Shown piece after piece: positions 26,400-39,824 of a DNA stretch of 64,000 nt; position 1 is the first letter of the stretch; every line of letters starts with the position of its first letter. Below the pieces are notes generated by a model. That model saw only the letters and a program-made list of their open reading frames with translations, was not told the origin of the DNA and ran no database searches. Position numbers and translations under genes: made by a program. Where the stretch lies: the NCBI GenBank assembly GCA_023238725.1, contig CM041531.1, forward strand, positions 17,134,643 through 17,198,642, read 5' to 3'. The DNA is from Scortum barcoo. Its lineage: Eukaryota > Chordata > Actinopteri > Centrarchiformes > Terapontidae.

Positions 26400-28350
26400 C
26401 TGACACTGCCCCCGCACCCTGAAAGAGCAATACCCCTGGCACTGCATCCGGTAGCAAAAAAAAAGCCAGGGGGTGGGCATTTGTGCACACAGCCATGGGA
26501 CACTCAGAGAATAGCATCCCCTCAGAATATGAAAGGGATTTTCTGCCAAGTGTTTGGCAGTCCATGCAGTGCTCATGCATACTCAATTTCAGGGTTGCAT
26601 TTGATAGAAAACAGCTTTACATGATATGGGATGTGAATGTGTACCATTGAGATGGAAAATATTCAGCCTTCCATGTAAAGCATTTGGAGGCTGCCAGGGT
26701 GAGGGCTCAATGGGCTCAAATAGAGTGAGAGTGTATCCACGTCTGCGCCACAAAGGCCCAGAGGTTTACGCTACGTGAACTTACATTGGTATATGTATTG
26801 CACGAGGCTGTCCACAAGGCTGGATCTGCATATTTAAATTTGCAAGATTATTGCGTTTTAGTGACAAATTCTGCCCTGTAACAGGATTTATGCGCTGTTT
26901 TCAGTCCTTATGCTGAGCAGCAGAGAGGCAGACTCTCCTGACAGGTCTTCTGGAGACAAATGCTGAAGCTGATTCGGAGACACTGAATAATGGAAGAACT
27001 GCTAGGACACTGTGTGTTAGCAGCGGTGAGATTTCACTGGGATATCGGGACATTTTGTGATTCACAGCTGGAAACTACTGTCATATAATCCTCAGTAGGA
27101 CTGGATGTCTCAAGCAAAAAGTTGGTGAGGCACAAGTCTGTGAGGAATCCAGTGTCAGTGATAGAATATGAGCGCCCCAGCCAAATGAATGTCTTTATGC
27201 CATGGTCTCCATAGAAAATGGCCCGTGCTTGTGGATCACGACTGTTTAAAACCATTAGACTAGAACAATGTTTATTCAGATTTAAAATGAAGTTTTCCTT
27301 CAACCTCTGCCTCCCATGCTCTGCTTCAAATACAGCGACTGTCCACATTAATACTACTCTAAAAACGGTCAAGCCAGACGCAGACTTGTTGTGCTAAAGC
27401 GATGCAGTTTTGTTGGGAAACAGCGGCAGCAGAATGGGCATATGGTTGAACTGGGCAGAGCATATGTCCCCAGTATTCATGCTTGAGTCTATCTCCACAA
27501 ACATGACAGAGCCAGGCCAACATCCCCAGGCAAAGAGTCTGCTCCTTGGTTCTTTCAAACGACTCCCAAGTGTTAAGAGTGTGCACTGCAATAACAGCCT
27601 TTGCAGTGAGAACTGTCCAGTTTAAATGCTAAAAAACATCAAGCTTACGGAAGGATAAATGCCTTAAACGTAACAAGGAATAAAAATCGCAAAAATACCT
27701 CTCTGCACATATGTCTGTCCTTTATTACTCATTAGAATAGCCGCTGTTACTGCAGGGCTGTTTCATTCTGCTGACAGCATCTCCTGTGATCTAAATATAT
27801 AGCTGGACCTGTAGGGAATATATTTTGAAATGTACACGATACATTGATCTTTAAATGTAGAGTTGAAGAGCAATCTCTGGAAAGTGTCCACTCATGAGGG
27901 ATGGGCTCATATCACCCATCTGTTCTCTGCTGATGACTAAGATATATTAGAAGGTTGTACCAACAGTATATTAGTTATACTATAAAGATGCCTTGTGTTT
28001 ATTAATGTCCTCACCACTAAGGCTGGAGGAAAAGCTAGGCCAGTGATGGACGTGCAAGATGTCCGATCGTCAATATGAATGACCAAACAGAGCAGTAGAA
28101 ATAAGATTTCAACAGCTCGATCATTTTGAATTTGAGAGGTGGAAAGAGAGAGAGTGATAGATAAATGTGATGTAATGTACAGCGGTGGACTCCATCCACC
28201 CAAATGTAAAGCATGAAAGAAAAGATGTGTTTCAGCCACGTTCTGATGTAGGAGCCCTTTTTCATGTCACAGAGTGTTTTGAGTACATTGTGTTTTCTTG
28301 TTCTTTGTGCTCCATTTGTATGTAGGAACGCTGCCAAGCAAAGACAAGTC

Positions 28351-28371
28351 AGTGTGTGTGTGTGTGTGTGT
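28351..28371 (+). repeat. (GT)n microsatellite
   Basis: About ten GT units just upstream of a retroelement tail. Confidence 0.9.
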
Positions 28372-28437
28372 TAAATATATATGATTATGATATGTGATTG
28401 ATGACAATGTTCTCTGTACATGTGGCATCTATTGCAC

Positions 28438-28658
28438 ATCTGTCCGTCCCAGGGAGAGGGATCCCTCATCTGTGGCTCTTCCTCAGGTTTCTTCTTTTTC
28501 CCATAAAGGGTTTTTTGAAGTTTTTCCTGACCCGGTTCGAGGGTCTAAGAACAGAGAGTGTCACAACTGTACAGATTGTAAAGCCCTCCGAGGCAAACAA
28601 TGTTTAACAATGTTTGTGATTTTGGGCTTTAAATAAATAAATTTGAATTTGAATTTAA
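28438..28658 (+). mobile_element. 3' end of a teleost retroelement
   Basis: It contains tccgtcccagggagagggat, ctcttcctcaggtttcttct, aagggttttttgaagttttt, a gaccggttcgagggtctaag-like segment, gattgtaaagccctccgagg and tttgggctttaaataaata, ending in a (TTTGAA)n-type tail. I recognise this phrase order as one of the commonest repeats in percomorph fish. It carries no coding capacity. The short open frame at 28394-28636 is part of it. Confidence 0.82.
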
Positions 28659-29159
28659 ATAATGGTCACTATGAAGTACTAATAGTGTAGTACTACACTA
28701 ATAACCATAATTTGAAATAACAAAAACAAAAAACTAGATAATCATTATGTTGCAAAAGATGAAACTGGTGTTAAAAATCGATAAAACAATAATGTCTAGC
28801 CACCAGTAGACAGTTTCTGCAAATAATAGTAATAATGTATATTCCATGTTGGTATTCAGCAATAAAGTACTAAAAAAAAGACCCTGCTTCTCCTTCATAT
28901 GTGCATTTTGTGGCCCTGGGAAGACTCTCTTATTGTACCGAACGTGTCAAATAACTCTGTGAATCCCTGCCCCATCAGGTAACAAAAGAGAGACACCTCT
29001 ACAGTTTGCCTTGTCTCAAACAGCTTTCTGTTATTTTTCTGTGGAATCACTTTCTATCTGTTTAATATGTCTTATAGGGCAGAAATAATGAGTTCTGTTT
29101 CACCTCGTGCACATTTCAGATTTGACTCCCATTCTTGCTTAATTGGTTTATCAATATTT
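28659..29159. other. Intergenic, no gene seen
   Basis: AT-rich sequence with no recognised feature. Confidence 0.6.
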
Positions 29160-29460
29160 TGTCCAACAGTGTTTTGAAAATTAAAAGAAAATCAATAGTA
29201 AATGCATTTCTATAAAAGTATGTGTTCAGAAGAGATTTAAAGGTGGTTACTGATCTGGCTAACCTCATATCCTCAGGCGGTCTGTTGTACAGCTGCAGTT
29301 GTTGTCAACCTGGAGCCAGTCTAGACCTTGGGACCACAGAGCCACAGAAATACACAAGGAGCCATGGCCTGGCAAGCTTTATGAGGAAAATCAATTCTAA
29401 AACACATCGGCAGCCAGTGTAAGAATGGTAAAATTGATGTGATACAGTATGTTCTATCAT
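29160..29460 (+). mobile_element. Second, shorter copy of the 12.3-13.4 kb retroelement
   Basis: Phrases tagaagagatttaaaggtgg-like (near 29228), catatcctcaggcggtctgt, ttatgaggaaaatcaattct and aaaacacatcggcagccagt follow the order of the family. Compared with the copy at 12340 it includes a slightly different part and is more diverged. A weak continuation (ggtcatttatgatgacc... attagtgtcatttgcaaac) near 29720-29770 may be its interrupted downstream part. Confidence 0.65.
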
Positions 29461-31871
29461 TAAGCAAGAAATGTGTTTTTTATAGTGTTTCATACTAAAT
29501 GAAGTATACGGCCTACGCTTGTTTGCTTAGACAGGTGCACAGTTCAGAACCACCCAAGACAAAGACAGTTTTGTACACAATACAAAACACAACATATTTA
29601 GCTTGTAAAATCAGTATAATTACAGAATCTCTTTGATACAGTTAGATTTTTTTGTGTGTGTTTTTGTGTAAATTTGTTTGTTTTTGCGAATATTTGAAGA
29701 CAGTCATGTGAGGTAACCAGGTCATTTATGATGACCTCTGAATTATTAGTGTCATTTGCAAACATTATGTGACAATAGTTATTTATGTGACTCATATATA
29801 AACATGTGTCAGTTTGCCTTATATTGACAGGAGGAGCAAAGACAGCTTTTAAAACAATGAAAATCAGTGTTGTGTCATACTTATAATGTGGCAGTGTACA
29901 CAGATCAGTAATGGCTCAAGTGATGAACACTGGAGAGCTTGTGCATGTGCACAATGAAAATCTTATCAATTGTCACTCCGTATGCCCTCTGTTGTGTCAC
30001 CACCTCATTACAGTAGTGAAGGTGAGTTTGTGAAACTAAGGAAAAATCAAGACGCAGATACCTAAGTTATTGTTTCTATCATTATCTATTTATCATTGTC
30101 ATCTTAAATAAGTGAGGTTTAGGGTCAATGTTTCCTCTGTGTACTGTTACTCTGTAACAGTAGGTTATATCAAAGTGCTGAAAACAAACCGGGCTGAAGA
30201 AAAAGACAGAGGGGATCTCTCTTTTATTCCTTTGCACATTGCACTGCACATTGCACTGCACAGTGGCTCATTAAACTGGAGTTGTTTCCAAACAACACTA
30301 CTTGTTCCTGTGAAACCAACAAAGCTACCAGGATCTAACACCTCCTCCTTCCCGGCTGAAAGAGGAGCGCCGCTTCTCCTCTGTATGTTCGTTCCAGTCA
30401 GCAGGTTCACATGGACGCCATCCAACTTCCCTGCAGTCTGCAGGGGAACAGAAGGTCTCTGCAGTAATCTGTTGCCATTTCCTTTACAATCCAGCAATTA
30501 ACTTCACCCAGTGACAAAACAAAGATTTTTCTCAATGTAATCTAATTAAGAAGTGATTCGTTTTGTTAAAAAACACCCGCACAGGCACCCGTGGGGATTC
30601 AAATGATATGTAACTCAAGTTTAATGGGTCTCAGTGGCAATAACAAGCAGCAATGAATATTAATATTTTAAAAAGACAATAGCACTCTGTATGGGTTTAA
30701 AATCTCGTAGCTACATTATAACATACTAAGGGCTGAAAAAAGGCATCTGCTAGCAGCAGTGTGACCTGCTGAGTGGAAGCAGAAGCACACAAGTTCAAGC
30801 AGACTCAATGCAAAAACAGATGGTGCACTTAGGAGTAGAGGCGACACAGAGAGACACGGATAAGCCGCTGCAGCAGCCTTGCCCTCTGATTCTTTTTTGG
30901 AACAGACTGTAATTATTCAGGGAGACTCAGCTGAGCTCCACGCTGTTTGTCAGCCATCGCCCGGCTTCACGCTTCTGCACTTCCACACGTTCATGCTGGT
31001 AGACGCCTGGTACAACGTTGGGCCGCCGCTGTCAGCCGCAGAGCAGCCTCACCAGAGAAACAGGTGGTCATGTGCCCTGCTCAGGAGTGAGGATAAATGC
31101 TGATGGGAGTGTTTACTTCTCGAGCTTGAAAAGTTCCTCCGGACTATTTGGGATTCACACGAGTCACCTATAGTCACAATTTTTCTTCTGTGACCTCTAT
31201 GACCATAAAATAGAGATTTCTATTTGATCAGTGAATTTACCAGGGTCAGCCGTAACACCTGAACACCATGTATTGTGATTGAGAGTGTGTAAGAGGTAGT
31301 TAGCAAGAAAGGTAAATACCAAGCAATAAGTCACAGATAAATGGTTCAAATATCTAAAATTGTTTCTTAAAGAGCAACTTGCAGGGGGTTTTTTTAAATT
31401 TATACTTAGTATAAAATATAAAATATAAAATACGTATTTGAAAAGGTAATGCAGAACATGTTTTACAAAACATAAAGACACAAAATCAGAGGTAAAAGTG
31501 GTCATTTTCATTTTCAGGTGCCCCTAAAAACGCTCTTTTTTTCAATATCGCTTTTTTTCAATATGCGTCGTTGCTCGCTGCTCTGCCTGAAGGTAATGAG
31601 TGGTAGGAGGTGGTAGTGAGTCTGAGCGGCCTTTATTGTATTTATTGTATTTGAATATTTTGTCCTGTCAATGGCTAACAGCGCTTTTTAGTCACAGGGT
31701 GGCAGTGTCACCTCACTATACCAGAAAAATGTGGGTTTTTTTAATCAATATTTTATATTTTGTCTCTACTTCTGGTTTAATTCACATGTGTGTACAACTT
31801 AACTGCACATCCAACTTTTTCTGCTGTCTCTCTTGGCAGACCTGAATTTCAACTGCAATGGCAGCATGGCA

Positions 31872-31899
31872 GGAGAGAGAGAGAGAGAGAGAGAGAGAG
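31872..31899 (+). repeat. (GA)n microsatellite
   Basis: About 14 GA units. Confidence 0.9.
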
Positions 31900-33260
31900 G
31901 ATACTTCAGGTCACCACAGACTCTACGAGACAGAAACCAGCTCTGTCTTGTCTTCCACACACCTGCCCCCCTTTCCAGAGCCTACCAGAAGATAAACAAG
32001 GATGAGGCAGTTAGCCTCTATCTTGCACACAACCAGCATTATAACGCAAGACATTAGCATGGCACAAGCACAAGTGACTGTTCTATTAGTTAAATTTAGT
32101 TAGTTAGTTTAAATTTTCTCAGTGTTGCAAGAGAGCATTTTGACCTTTTTAACCAGCTGACTGTTCATAAAGTACTTACTTCAAACACTGATGCTTCAGT
32201 ATTGATAATCTAATGAAATCATATATAATAACACATGTCAGAGGTACCAAACTAATACTTCACATTTATACCTGAAGTTTGTTTTGCTGTTGTTGACTTG
32301 TGTACGTTTGAGTTAAGTATTCCTATTTAATTATGTATATTATACCCATAAAGTACTCCTATAAAGTTTTTACACAGTAAGACAATGTGATTGTGATGAT
32401 CTTTTTATTGACTGTCACCCAAATGAGGCCATTCAAAACCTTTGTAAATCCTTCCTTCCTCTGGAAACTGTCTTCTGATGGCAGACAGCACATGAAGGTA
32501 AGGGCTTCCTGATGTGCCTTCAATAGGCCCAGCAGACAACCTGCCTGTAAGCTGTGTTGTGGTATTACTTGGGGATAGGAGCACAATATTAATATTCAAA
32601 GTCTTTTATTGACGTTAAACAGTGTGATAGAGATGGTGATAATCTCAATATGGCGCAACGTGATGGAGAAGCAAAAAAAAAAAAATCAGATCTGTTTTAT
32701 CTCCAATTTGTTATTTATCTACATGTAAATACTGTACTTAGCTGTACTATTTACTATTATTAATAATATTCAAATTCAAGTCAATATTAAAGATCAAGTA
32801 TATGATTTAAAAGCAGTGACTTATAGGTTTAAAAATTGCTGTCCTCCCTTTTACTGGTCCACAAACATAATTGAATTCATAGAGAAAATCGGATAATTGA
32901 AAGAACTAAACAATGTAATGGATTATTGTGGCCCTAACTAAACATTTACTCATTTCAAAAACTAAAACTAGTGTTCTTATAGCCTGATACGTGATAGCAA
33001 ACTTTACAGTGTGATGTGAACACAGTGCTAACCATCATTAGCTAACACCTGTCTCTCACCAAGACACCTGTAAACACACCACAACTCAGTTTCCTCCTCT
33101 CTGACTATTGTTCCTCCTGATCCTGGTCTGTTCCTGCTCTCTTGGATGCCTTACAGGCTCATAATTATAAGGACTGTTGTCCGTCATACGCATATGAATA
33201 AATATTTACAACTTATTCAGTGTCAAAATTAGCTTCAGATCCATTCATTTCTATTTCTAT

Positions 33261-33308
33261 TGTTCAATCTGACCTCTCCCTTTTGTTCAATCTGACCGCT
33301 CTCCCTTT
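33261..33308 (+). repeat. Tandem pair of a 23-25 bp unit
   Basis: The unit tgttcaatctgacctctccc plus ttt is repeated directly with a 2-nt insertion (gaccgctctccc). Confidence 0.85.
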
Positions 33309-36300
33309 TGTTACATCACTCCCCGTTCGCACTTTTTTTTTCCAGATGTTCGAAGTAGATGCGGAATTTTTTTCAGATTGTTACGGAAAAATGATTCTGT
33401 TACAAAAATGACTCTAAAAGTCACTGTAGTGTGTATTTATTTAGTGTGTATTTATGTATTTATTTAGTGTGTATTTTTTTTTTTTTTAACAAAGTCTATT
33501 TCCTACATCATTTTTACATGCATTGATTCACAGGGGTCTCTAACCTGCGAGTTGCTCTTTAAATTCAGATAGTAGTACAGATACAAACTTGATCAGACTG
33601 AACAAAGCTTTGACAGTTATGAAAAAAATAAATGTAATGGACCAATGCCTACCTAAAATACCATCAATAGTGTCAAATAACATTTACTTTACAATCAGTT
33701 CAGATAAACACGTTTGGAACATGACAGGTTGAGTTGAAGAAGGTGAACTTAAGGTCATCTGGGGAAAAAATAAAACAGACCGGGAACCACTGCTCAGAAT
33801 GTGCTACCTGTTACCTCGAGACCAGGATCACTTGAATATTGAACGGTGTGGACCGGGTGCCAAGAAGTTAAAAAAGAAAAAAGTTAAAAAATAGATTTTA
33901 TTCTACATCACCACTACCTCCTGCCAGGCTGCACCACCTCCCATGCTCTGAACTCAATTAAACTCAGCTACTGACCCATTTCCGTGGCAATGAGCTCGGG
34001 AAAGTGTCTGTAAAATGCAAGTTCATGTCTGCGTGTGCCCAGAGGAACGTGGCTTCAAGGAACACTCTGAGATCAAAACCCTGAGGTAAGCGTAATCACA
34101 TGCAAATTTCTTACTATGCAACTATGCACGAGCTTAAAGAGACAGTGGGAAGGAAGAAGGGAGAGGCACACTTTGAGCATTAGCATCCCTTTGTTTCTCC
34201 ATCATATACAACAGCGACTTCAGTAGAAACTACAGGCCCATCTCTTCCCGTTAAACAATAGGTTAAAGCAAACACTCAGCGTGTACCCTGATTTTCAAGA
34301 CGATTACTTGCACCAACGGAGTATCTCCGCATAGAGCAAGACGCAGGCTTCAAAGAGAATCTATGAGCAGATGAAGTGGTAGTTTTAGGACACAAGTCCA
34401 TTAAAAGCCATTTTCTTTAAAGAGTTGAGAAGAGAGCTCATGGGTCTACGGAGTCCAGCTCTGCTCCTATCAGCTCCAGCATGGAAAAACAAGGAGCACT
34501 GGGCCACTGGGACATTCCTACGAGCATTATCAGCCCTCCTTAACTATTCTAAACTGACATCAATTGCTGTGCCGGCTTGCTCCCAGCGGACCTTGTTAGC
34601 TCCATTTAATGGCAAAATGAGCCAACTTCTAAGTCCTGCTCTGGCAACGGGAGCTGTGAGTCCTGGCTGTGCTGTTGTATTAGGTGGTGAATGTAAAAAG
34701 ATATCACACTAATTACTGGAGGGACACAGGTTTGGGAAAGCTAAACATTTGTACATTTATTAGCGCATGGAGTCTGTTTGTCTTGGCAGACATAGAAAGA
34801 CATTTCCATAAAGATGCTATAGCTGATGCTTAAAAAACATGAGCATTTGGCACAATATGAGCGTGTGTTACTCATGATTCCCATGATACCCATGTAGTGT
34901 AAACACTACAGAGGACAGCCTGAATGGCATGATCTTCGACCCCTGATTTCTTAATCATTAACTTGAGTTTTCAAGGAAATGAGGCAAATCATAATGGCAT
35001 TTGCATTTCTTATATAGTACTAGTTTTACAGTGTACTGCAGGAGTCCTGCTTATGCATTATTCCTGAATCTACACCTACCATGCTTTATTTAAATGTCTG
35101 CATGAGATTATGTTGGTGCAACAAAATGGCTCATCCTCAGCAAACAGCAAGTCATTAAAATATTATTTTATTGGATAAAAAAAAAGGCAGTAAACCAACC
35201 TTGACTTCAAGCAAACAGGTCTTTGTAAAGCTTAAAGTGAGACAATGTGACTTTTTTGAGTGATTACCTATGTCTCAGTCTCACTTTTGTCTCTGTCATT
35301 CTCAGGGTCTTAGCGTGTAATTACACAGTGTTTAAGTTGACAGCACTGCGCCTACAGGCACAAAATCTCAGTCCACTTTGAGGTTTCTGGCCCAGCTGTG
35401 ACTATGATGAGGAAGGTGGCTCGTGCTAAAAAGCTGGACACACTTGCAACTACCATGCACGCCTGAAGGAGTGCCAAGAAAATATAAAGAGTGGTACAAG
35501 AAATTCCAGAAACAGTGTGCTGTGGGATTTTGCAGGCAGTGGGTCTGTTTGAGATTCTGCCTTTATTCTGATGGTTTACCTGTTAAGGCAACATTTAACG
35601 TATTAGTTGAAAGCACATTTTGCCCAGCTCTGCGCGCTCTTTCCTTAGAGCACAGAACCATCACAAGTAACAGCTTCACGTGTGATCGTTCTCTGTTTCA
35701 CTGTTGTTTTTAGGACCCTCGGTTCCACACAGCTGTCCACTCGGGCTATTAAAAAGGAGACAAAGTTGGAGATGGTTGAGAATATAATGAAGATCTAAGG
35801 ACGAGGACTCATTGCTGCCCTTTGAGAGGCTGGCTGACATTTCCTACACCTTGCCAATCAGATCAGCACAAATGTCCTGGGGGGGGTGGAGGCTTCTGCA
35901 CTTTTGTCAGCTTTACTTTGAAGGATGCAACCCCCCAACCAGATGCTTTTTTGGAAAGTTTGATCAGGCACTTTGTCTTCACAAAGTATGTACGTGAACT
36001 TTACAAGGGGGAAAGGGCTATTTATTCTAAAGCTCTGCCGTTACAGCTCTTTTGTGCAGTGGGCACTTTGGGCAATCTAAGTATCTATTAATGGACTTGA
36101 ATTCAAATCACCCTCCCTTAACTCTCAGCTGCTGGTGATCAACTAGGCACATAACCACCAGGTGAACCAGTGCAGCCTTGCAGTGATGGCTATAAACATT
36201 GATAGCACTTGGAAGCTTTTAGTTTTAACATAAATGTTGAAGAAAATAAAGCATGGTGGCAGTGTGTGGAAGCAGTAATGGCCATGAATATGTGACTCTC

Positions 36301-37698
36301 ACAAGCCACTGAATACTCAACTGTGAAGCTTAAACACTACTGAATACTGAATTTAACCAAGCCAATATCAGGAAGCAGATTTTTGTTTTTTTATTTGAAT
36401 CTAATTTTTATATCCAAATTAAGCTTACTGAATTTTAGCTGTTTGAATACAGTTTTTGAACATTACACAATTTGAAACTGACTTCAGAAAATGCAGAAAA
36501 CAACATAAATCTGAGAGATGGCTTTCAAAGTAAAATATTTCAGTGCTATGTATTTACACTTCTGAATGAAGTGTTCCAAGTGATTACATTTCACCTTTGG
36601 GTATTCAGCGGTTTATAAGATTATAATCTTTATGGCCATAATTTGCTTTCATACAATTTTCTCAATGCCCCCCCCATAAAGAATATAAAAATGCAGGGTG
36701 TATATACTGCTGTGTGTGTCTTGGTAAAGATAGGAGGTATAAAAAAGCAACCAAGGTTTCATTTCCTGCTGCCTGGTTTCTCTGTCTGGCGAAACCTGTG
36801 GGGAGCCGAGGTGACACAGGCAAACATGTTGATCACAGCTCAATAAGCAGCGCTCAGGTCATCAAGACCTTCTTTAAATGAGACAGGCGAGCCGTTGCCC
36901 CGGCAACAGGCTACACCGATGAGCAAACAGGAGATCCCCAGACTGTCTGAACGTGTATACATCTGTGTGTGTGTGTGTGCATATTTTTATGCTTCTACGT
37001 GTGGCTGTGCAATTTTGTGTTTATATTTTAGTTTAACCCACTTTACATGAGTGTCTGCTAAATATCTGGGAGTGGGGAGGGGTGGGGTCCCCACGAGTCC
37101 ATGACAGTGCTCTAGTTTACCATTTTAGACCTCCAGCTGCTGAATCATGGGTAGATTATTTCCCCCATTATTATGTAGAGTGACAGCAAGTGTGGGCACA
37201 TAAAGAAGGAGATTACTTGAACTTCTTGGCTGGATATGAACAGCTACATGTAATCCAGAGCCACATGCATGCTAATCGAAAAGGCTCATGGGTTTGTATT
37301 AAACCAAATCAAACTGTGCACCATTACTGATAATAGGAGTCTGTCCTGTAATATCTAGCTATGAGTTATCAGAGTCGAGTTAATGTGTGCATTTACAGGA
37401 GCTGTTGAAGAGAAACTGAAGTCCTATTTGCACAAGACTAATGCTACTTAGACACATAAAGGGCTTTACGTATAATAATTGTGGAGATTAGCAGTGACTT
37501 TATTTTTCGGTTGGATCTGCCATGTCTGTAATTTGTAAAGAAAAGACACCAGCACTTACCCACCGTGCTTTGCAGACGAGCCTTGATAACACTATTTCCA
37601 TGTAAATGGAACTCGTGCTAATTTCCGTTTGCTCTTTCCGCACGGCCTCCTTTTCAAGTGCCGTTTAATTTCCATCTTTCTCCTTTCAGGACAAATTA

Positions 37699-37925
37699 GG
37701 ACACTGGTGGATTCTGGAAATTAAACTTTTACAAGTTTCCGATAAAAATTAAAGTTATGTTTTATTGTATCAAAGGGTAACATTTTTAAGGACACTGGTG
37801 GTATTAAATCCTGGAAATTAAACTTTTACATTCTGGAGGTACTTGATAAAAATTAAAGTTATGTTTTATTGTATCAAAGGGTAACATTTTTAAACAGTAT
37901 TAAATCCCCATTCTGGAGGTACTTA
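37699..37925 (+). repeat. Tandem duplication, two units and a partial third
   Basis: Unit 1 starts ggacactggtgg at 37699, and unit 2 starts with the same 12 bases at 37790. Both share ctggaaattaaacttttaca and then an identical block of about 49 nt (37741-37789 and 37854-37902) beginning gataaaaattaaagttatg. Unit 2 is longer by 22 nt (ttctggaggtactt and tattaaatc). A third partial unit near 37899-37922 repeats agtattaaatcc and attctggaggtactt. The near-identity suggests a recent event. Confidence 0.92.
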
Positions 37926-38539
37926 TTTGTCCTGTGGAAGTGAGATGATTATTATCTGCACTGGTCAGGGACTTCAAATGCATATAAACACATATGTATG
38001 TGATTTTTCATCCTCACCACAGTTCTAATTAGCGCCCCGGTGCCCTCCCATAATTGAAGACATTCTTTACACTAAAACGGTACCATTTTTACACACACGG
38101 CTGGGTTTCCTGTTACTGAGTTTCATCAGGTAAGTGCAGTGTGACAACTGAAGAAGAAGAAAATGACTTTGCTAAGCTGGCAACACGTCATCGGTCAACT
38201 CATACATGAGAGAAAAAGTAAAGATGAACATTACAAGAGCCCACAAATTTACGTCCCACATTGGGCGGTAATGTTATAATGCGATGTGATTACTATGCAA
38301 CCAGTGAATAATACTAATGTAAAAAAAAAAAAAACGATAAGCTGAAGAAGGTGACAGGGTTGTTCTACATCATATCACCGGGTGTTACAGAACCATCCTG
38401 TAATAGCCAGTGGCTAAAATGCCGTGCAGCATGACTTTTATTATGAGAGTGGAGGGTAAGTATTTTATCATCCTGCCCTTGTAGTATTAAATCTCTCTCA
38501 ACGGGGTAAGAGTCCGCAACCATGGTAGCTACCTGGTAA
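37926..38539. other. Intergenic, no gene seen
   Basis: Contains an A-run at 38321-38334. Nothing else recognised. Confidence 0.6.
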
Positions 38540-38735
38540 TTTTCAGGTGATGATGGCGCTAGATGAAATCTTAAAATTGTCAGTTCATCCTGAGGGTAAC
38601 ATGATTAGCTGTTGAGACGTTTCACAAAAAAACAAACAAAAAAAGCCCACCTCAAATGTCAACCTCATGGTGGCGCTAGAGGAAACATCTGTGCTAAATC
38701 TCAAAGTCATTCATCCAGAAGTGTTTGAGATATTT
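38540..38735 (+). repeat. Teleost non-autonomous interspersed repeat, copy 2
   Basis: It contains gatgatggcgctagatgaaa, cagttcatcctgagggtaac, atgtcaacctcatggtggcg with ctagagga, and agtgtttgagatatttcagtc. It corresponds to the middle and end of the family represented at 63105-63515, with deletions and an A-rich insertion near 38622-38646. Confidence 0.75.
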
Positions 38736-38986
38736 CAGTCTGAGCGACTGTGCAGTGCGTAGTAAAATAAGGAATATCCATTTCATTCGCTAAAACACTG
38801 ATGCAGCCACTTTGATTAACATCAGCGAGTGATGAGAGTGTGTGTCGTTAACGTGATCACAGTCTGATGTATTGAAACCTGTCCTCGTACTCCTTTTCGT
38901 GCGAGTACCTGCTTTTTGCCTACAGTGTGGTCTCTAAGTGTGGTGGTGACTTTCTGAACACCGAGTGAGCCTCCTAGGCACCAGAG

Positions 38987-38988
<2 letters not shown>

Positions 38989-39025
<37 letters not shown>
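38989..39025 (+). repeat. (GT)n microsatellite
   Basis: About 18 GT units. Confidence 0.95.
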
Positions 39026-39026
<1 letters not shown>

Positions 39027-39801
39027 ATTAAGGCAGGGTCATTGAGGAGTAATAGGATTGCTCGGCCCCGCTCCCTCTCTCGACACCCTGGCAAAGACAG
39101 GCCTCCTAAATCATCCTCACATCTCTGAGCAAGATGGAAGACCTGGCACCGTCTCTCCCCGCCCTCCACGCCCGCCACAGCCATAACCGCCAACCCCCCC
39201 CCCACCGTGGTACTGATACCGCTCGCAGCCCTGATTTCCCCTCAAACCTCCAGGAGGACTGGAATAATATCTACTCAGCATTCTGTAAATATCCAGTGGG
39301 AGAATGTACTCCAGTTCATCACGGCTGTGCCACAGTTACTTTACACGAGCTCAGCTGCTGATCCTCAACTTCTGCTCTTTGCTCTTGAACTTCTCATCCC
39401 ACGACTCCTAAAAAGGGAGCAACGTGTGAGGTGAAGGAGCCTACTCAGCTGCTATTATTCATTATTCACGGTCTGCGCTCTTATTCCTGTTCAGGGTCAC
39501 GGTATGTCTACACGCGACACCCTTTGTTATTTAGGATATTACGCTGGACCTGCACAGTTCAGAGAGGGAAGAGAAGTTCGGAGAGTTTGCCCACTTTAAT
39601 GTAGAAAAAAAAAGCACCTGTGTGGTTTTCGGCACTGACCTGAGCCACTAACGGGAAAAGATACTCCGCCGCCATCTCTCCACCACTTTTCCCACTCGCT
39701 TCTAACAGTACCGAACAAAAATAGAAAATGGATTTCCCTTTTCTGTTCTTGCAAGCTGCTGGCATGTCATGAGACCAGCACAGTGTATTTGTGGGTTTCT
39801 T

Positions 39802-39824
39802 GGTGTGTGTGTGTGTGTGTGTGT
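39802..39824 (+). repeat. (GT)n microsatellite
   Basis: About 11 GT units. Confidence 0.9.

Larger units (their letters stand above)
24749..28437. other. Intergenic, no supported gene
   Basis: It holds a (TC)n run at 25323-25365, a 126-bp exon-like open segment at 25584-25709 (see findings), a CTCF-like motif at 26386-26399, and a (GT)n run at 28351-28371. No gene could be assigned. Confidence 0.55.
29461..37698. other. Intergenic, no gene seen
   Basis: Small repeats include (GA)n at 31872-31899, a 23-25 bp tandem pair at 33261-33308, a tagtgtgtatttattt tandem at 33427-33477 and (GT)n near 36963-36980. A somewhat GC-richer stretch lies at 30880-31100. No gene or transposon was recognised. 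Confidence 0.55.

Noticed and set aside
34425..34712. 95-codon plus-strand open frame with a Leu/Ala-rich peptide
   Set aside because: No motif, no plausible splice sites in phase, and no neighbour exons.
38822..39205. 127-codon minus-strand frame
   Set aside because: Interrupted by a (GT)n repeat reading as His-Thr. No family similarity.
39134..39361. GC-richer segment and 75-codon frame that could be a CpG promoter
   Set aside because: CpG density is not high by eye, and no transcript start or downstream gene is evident.
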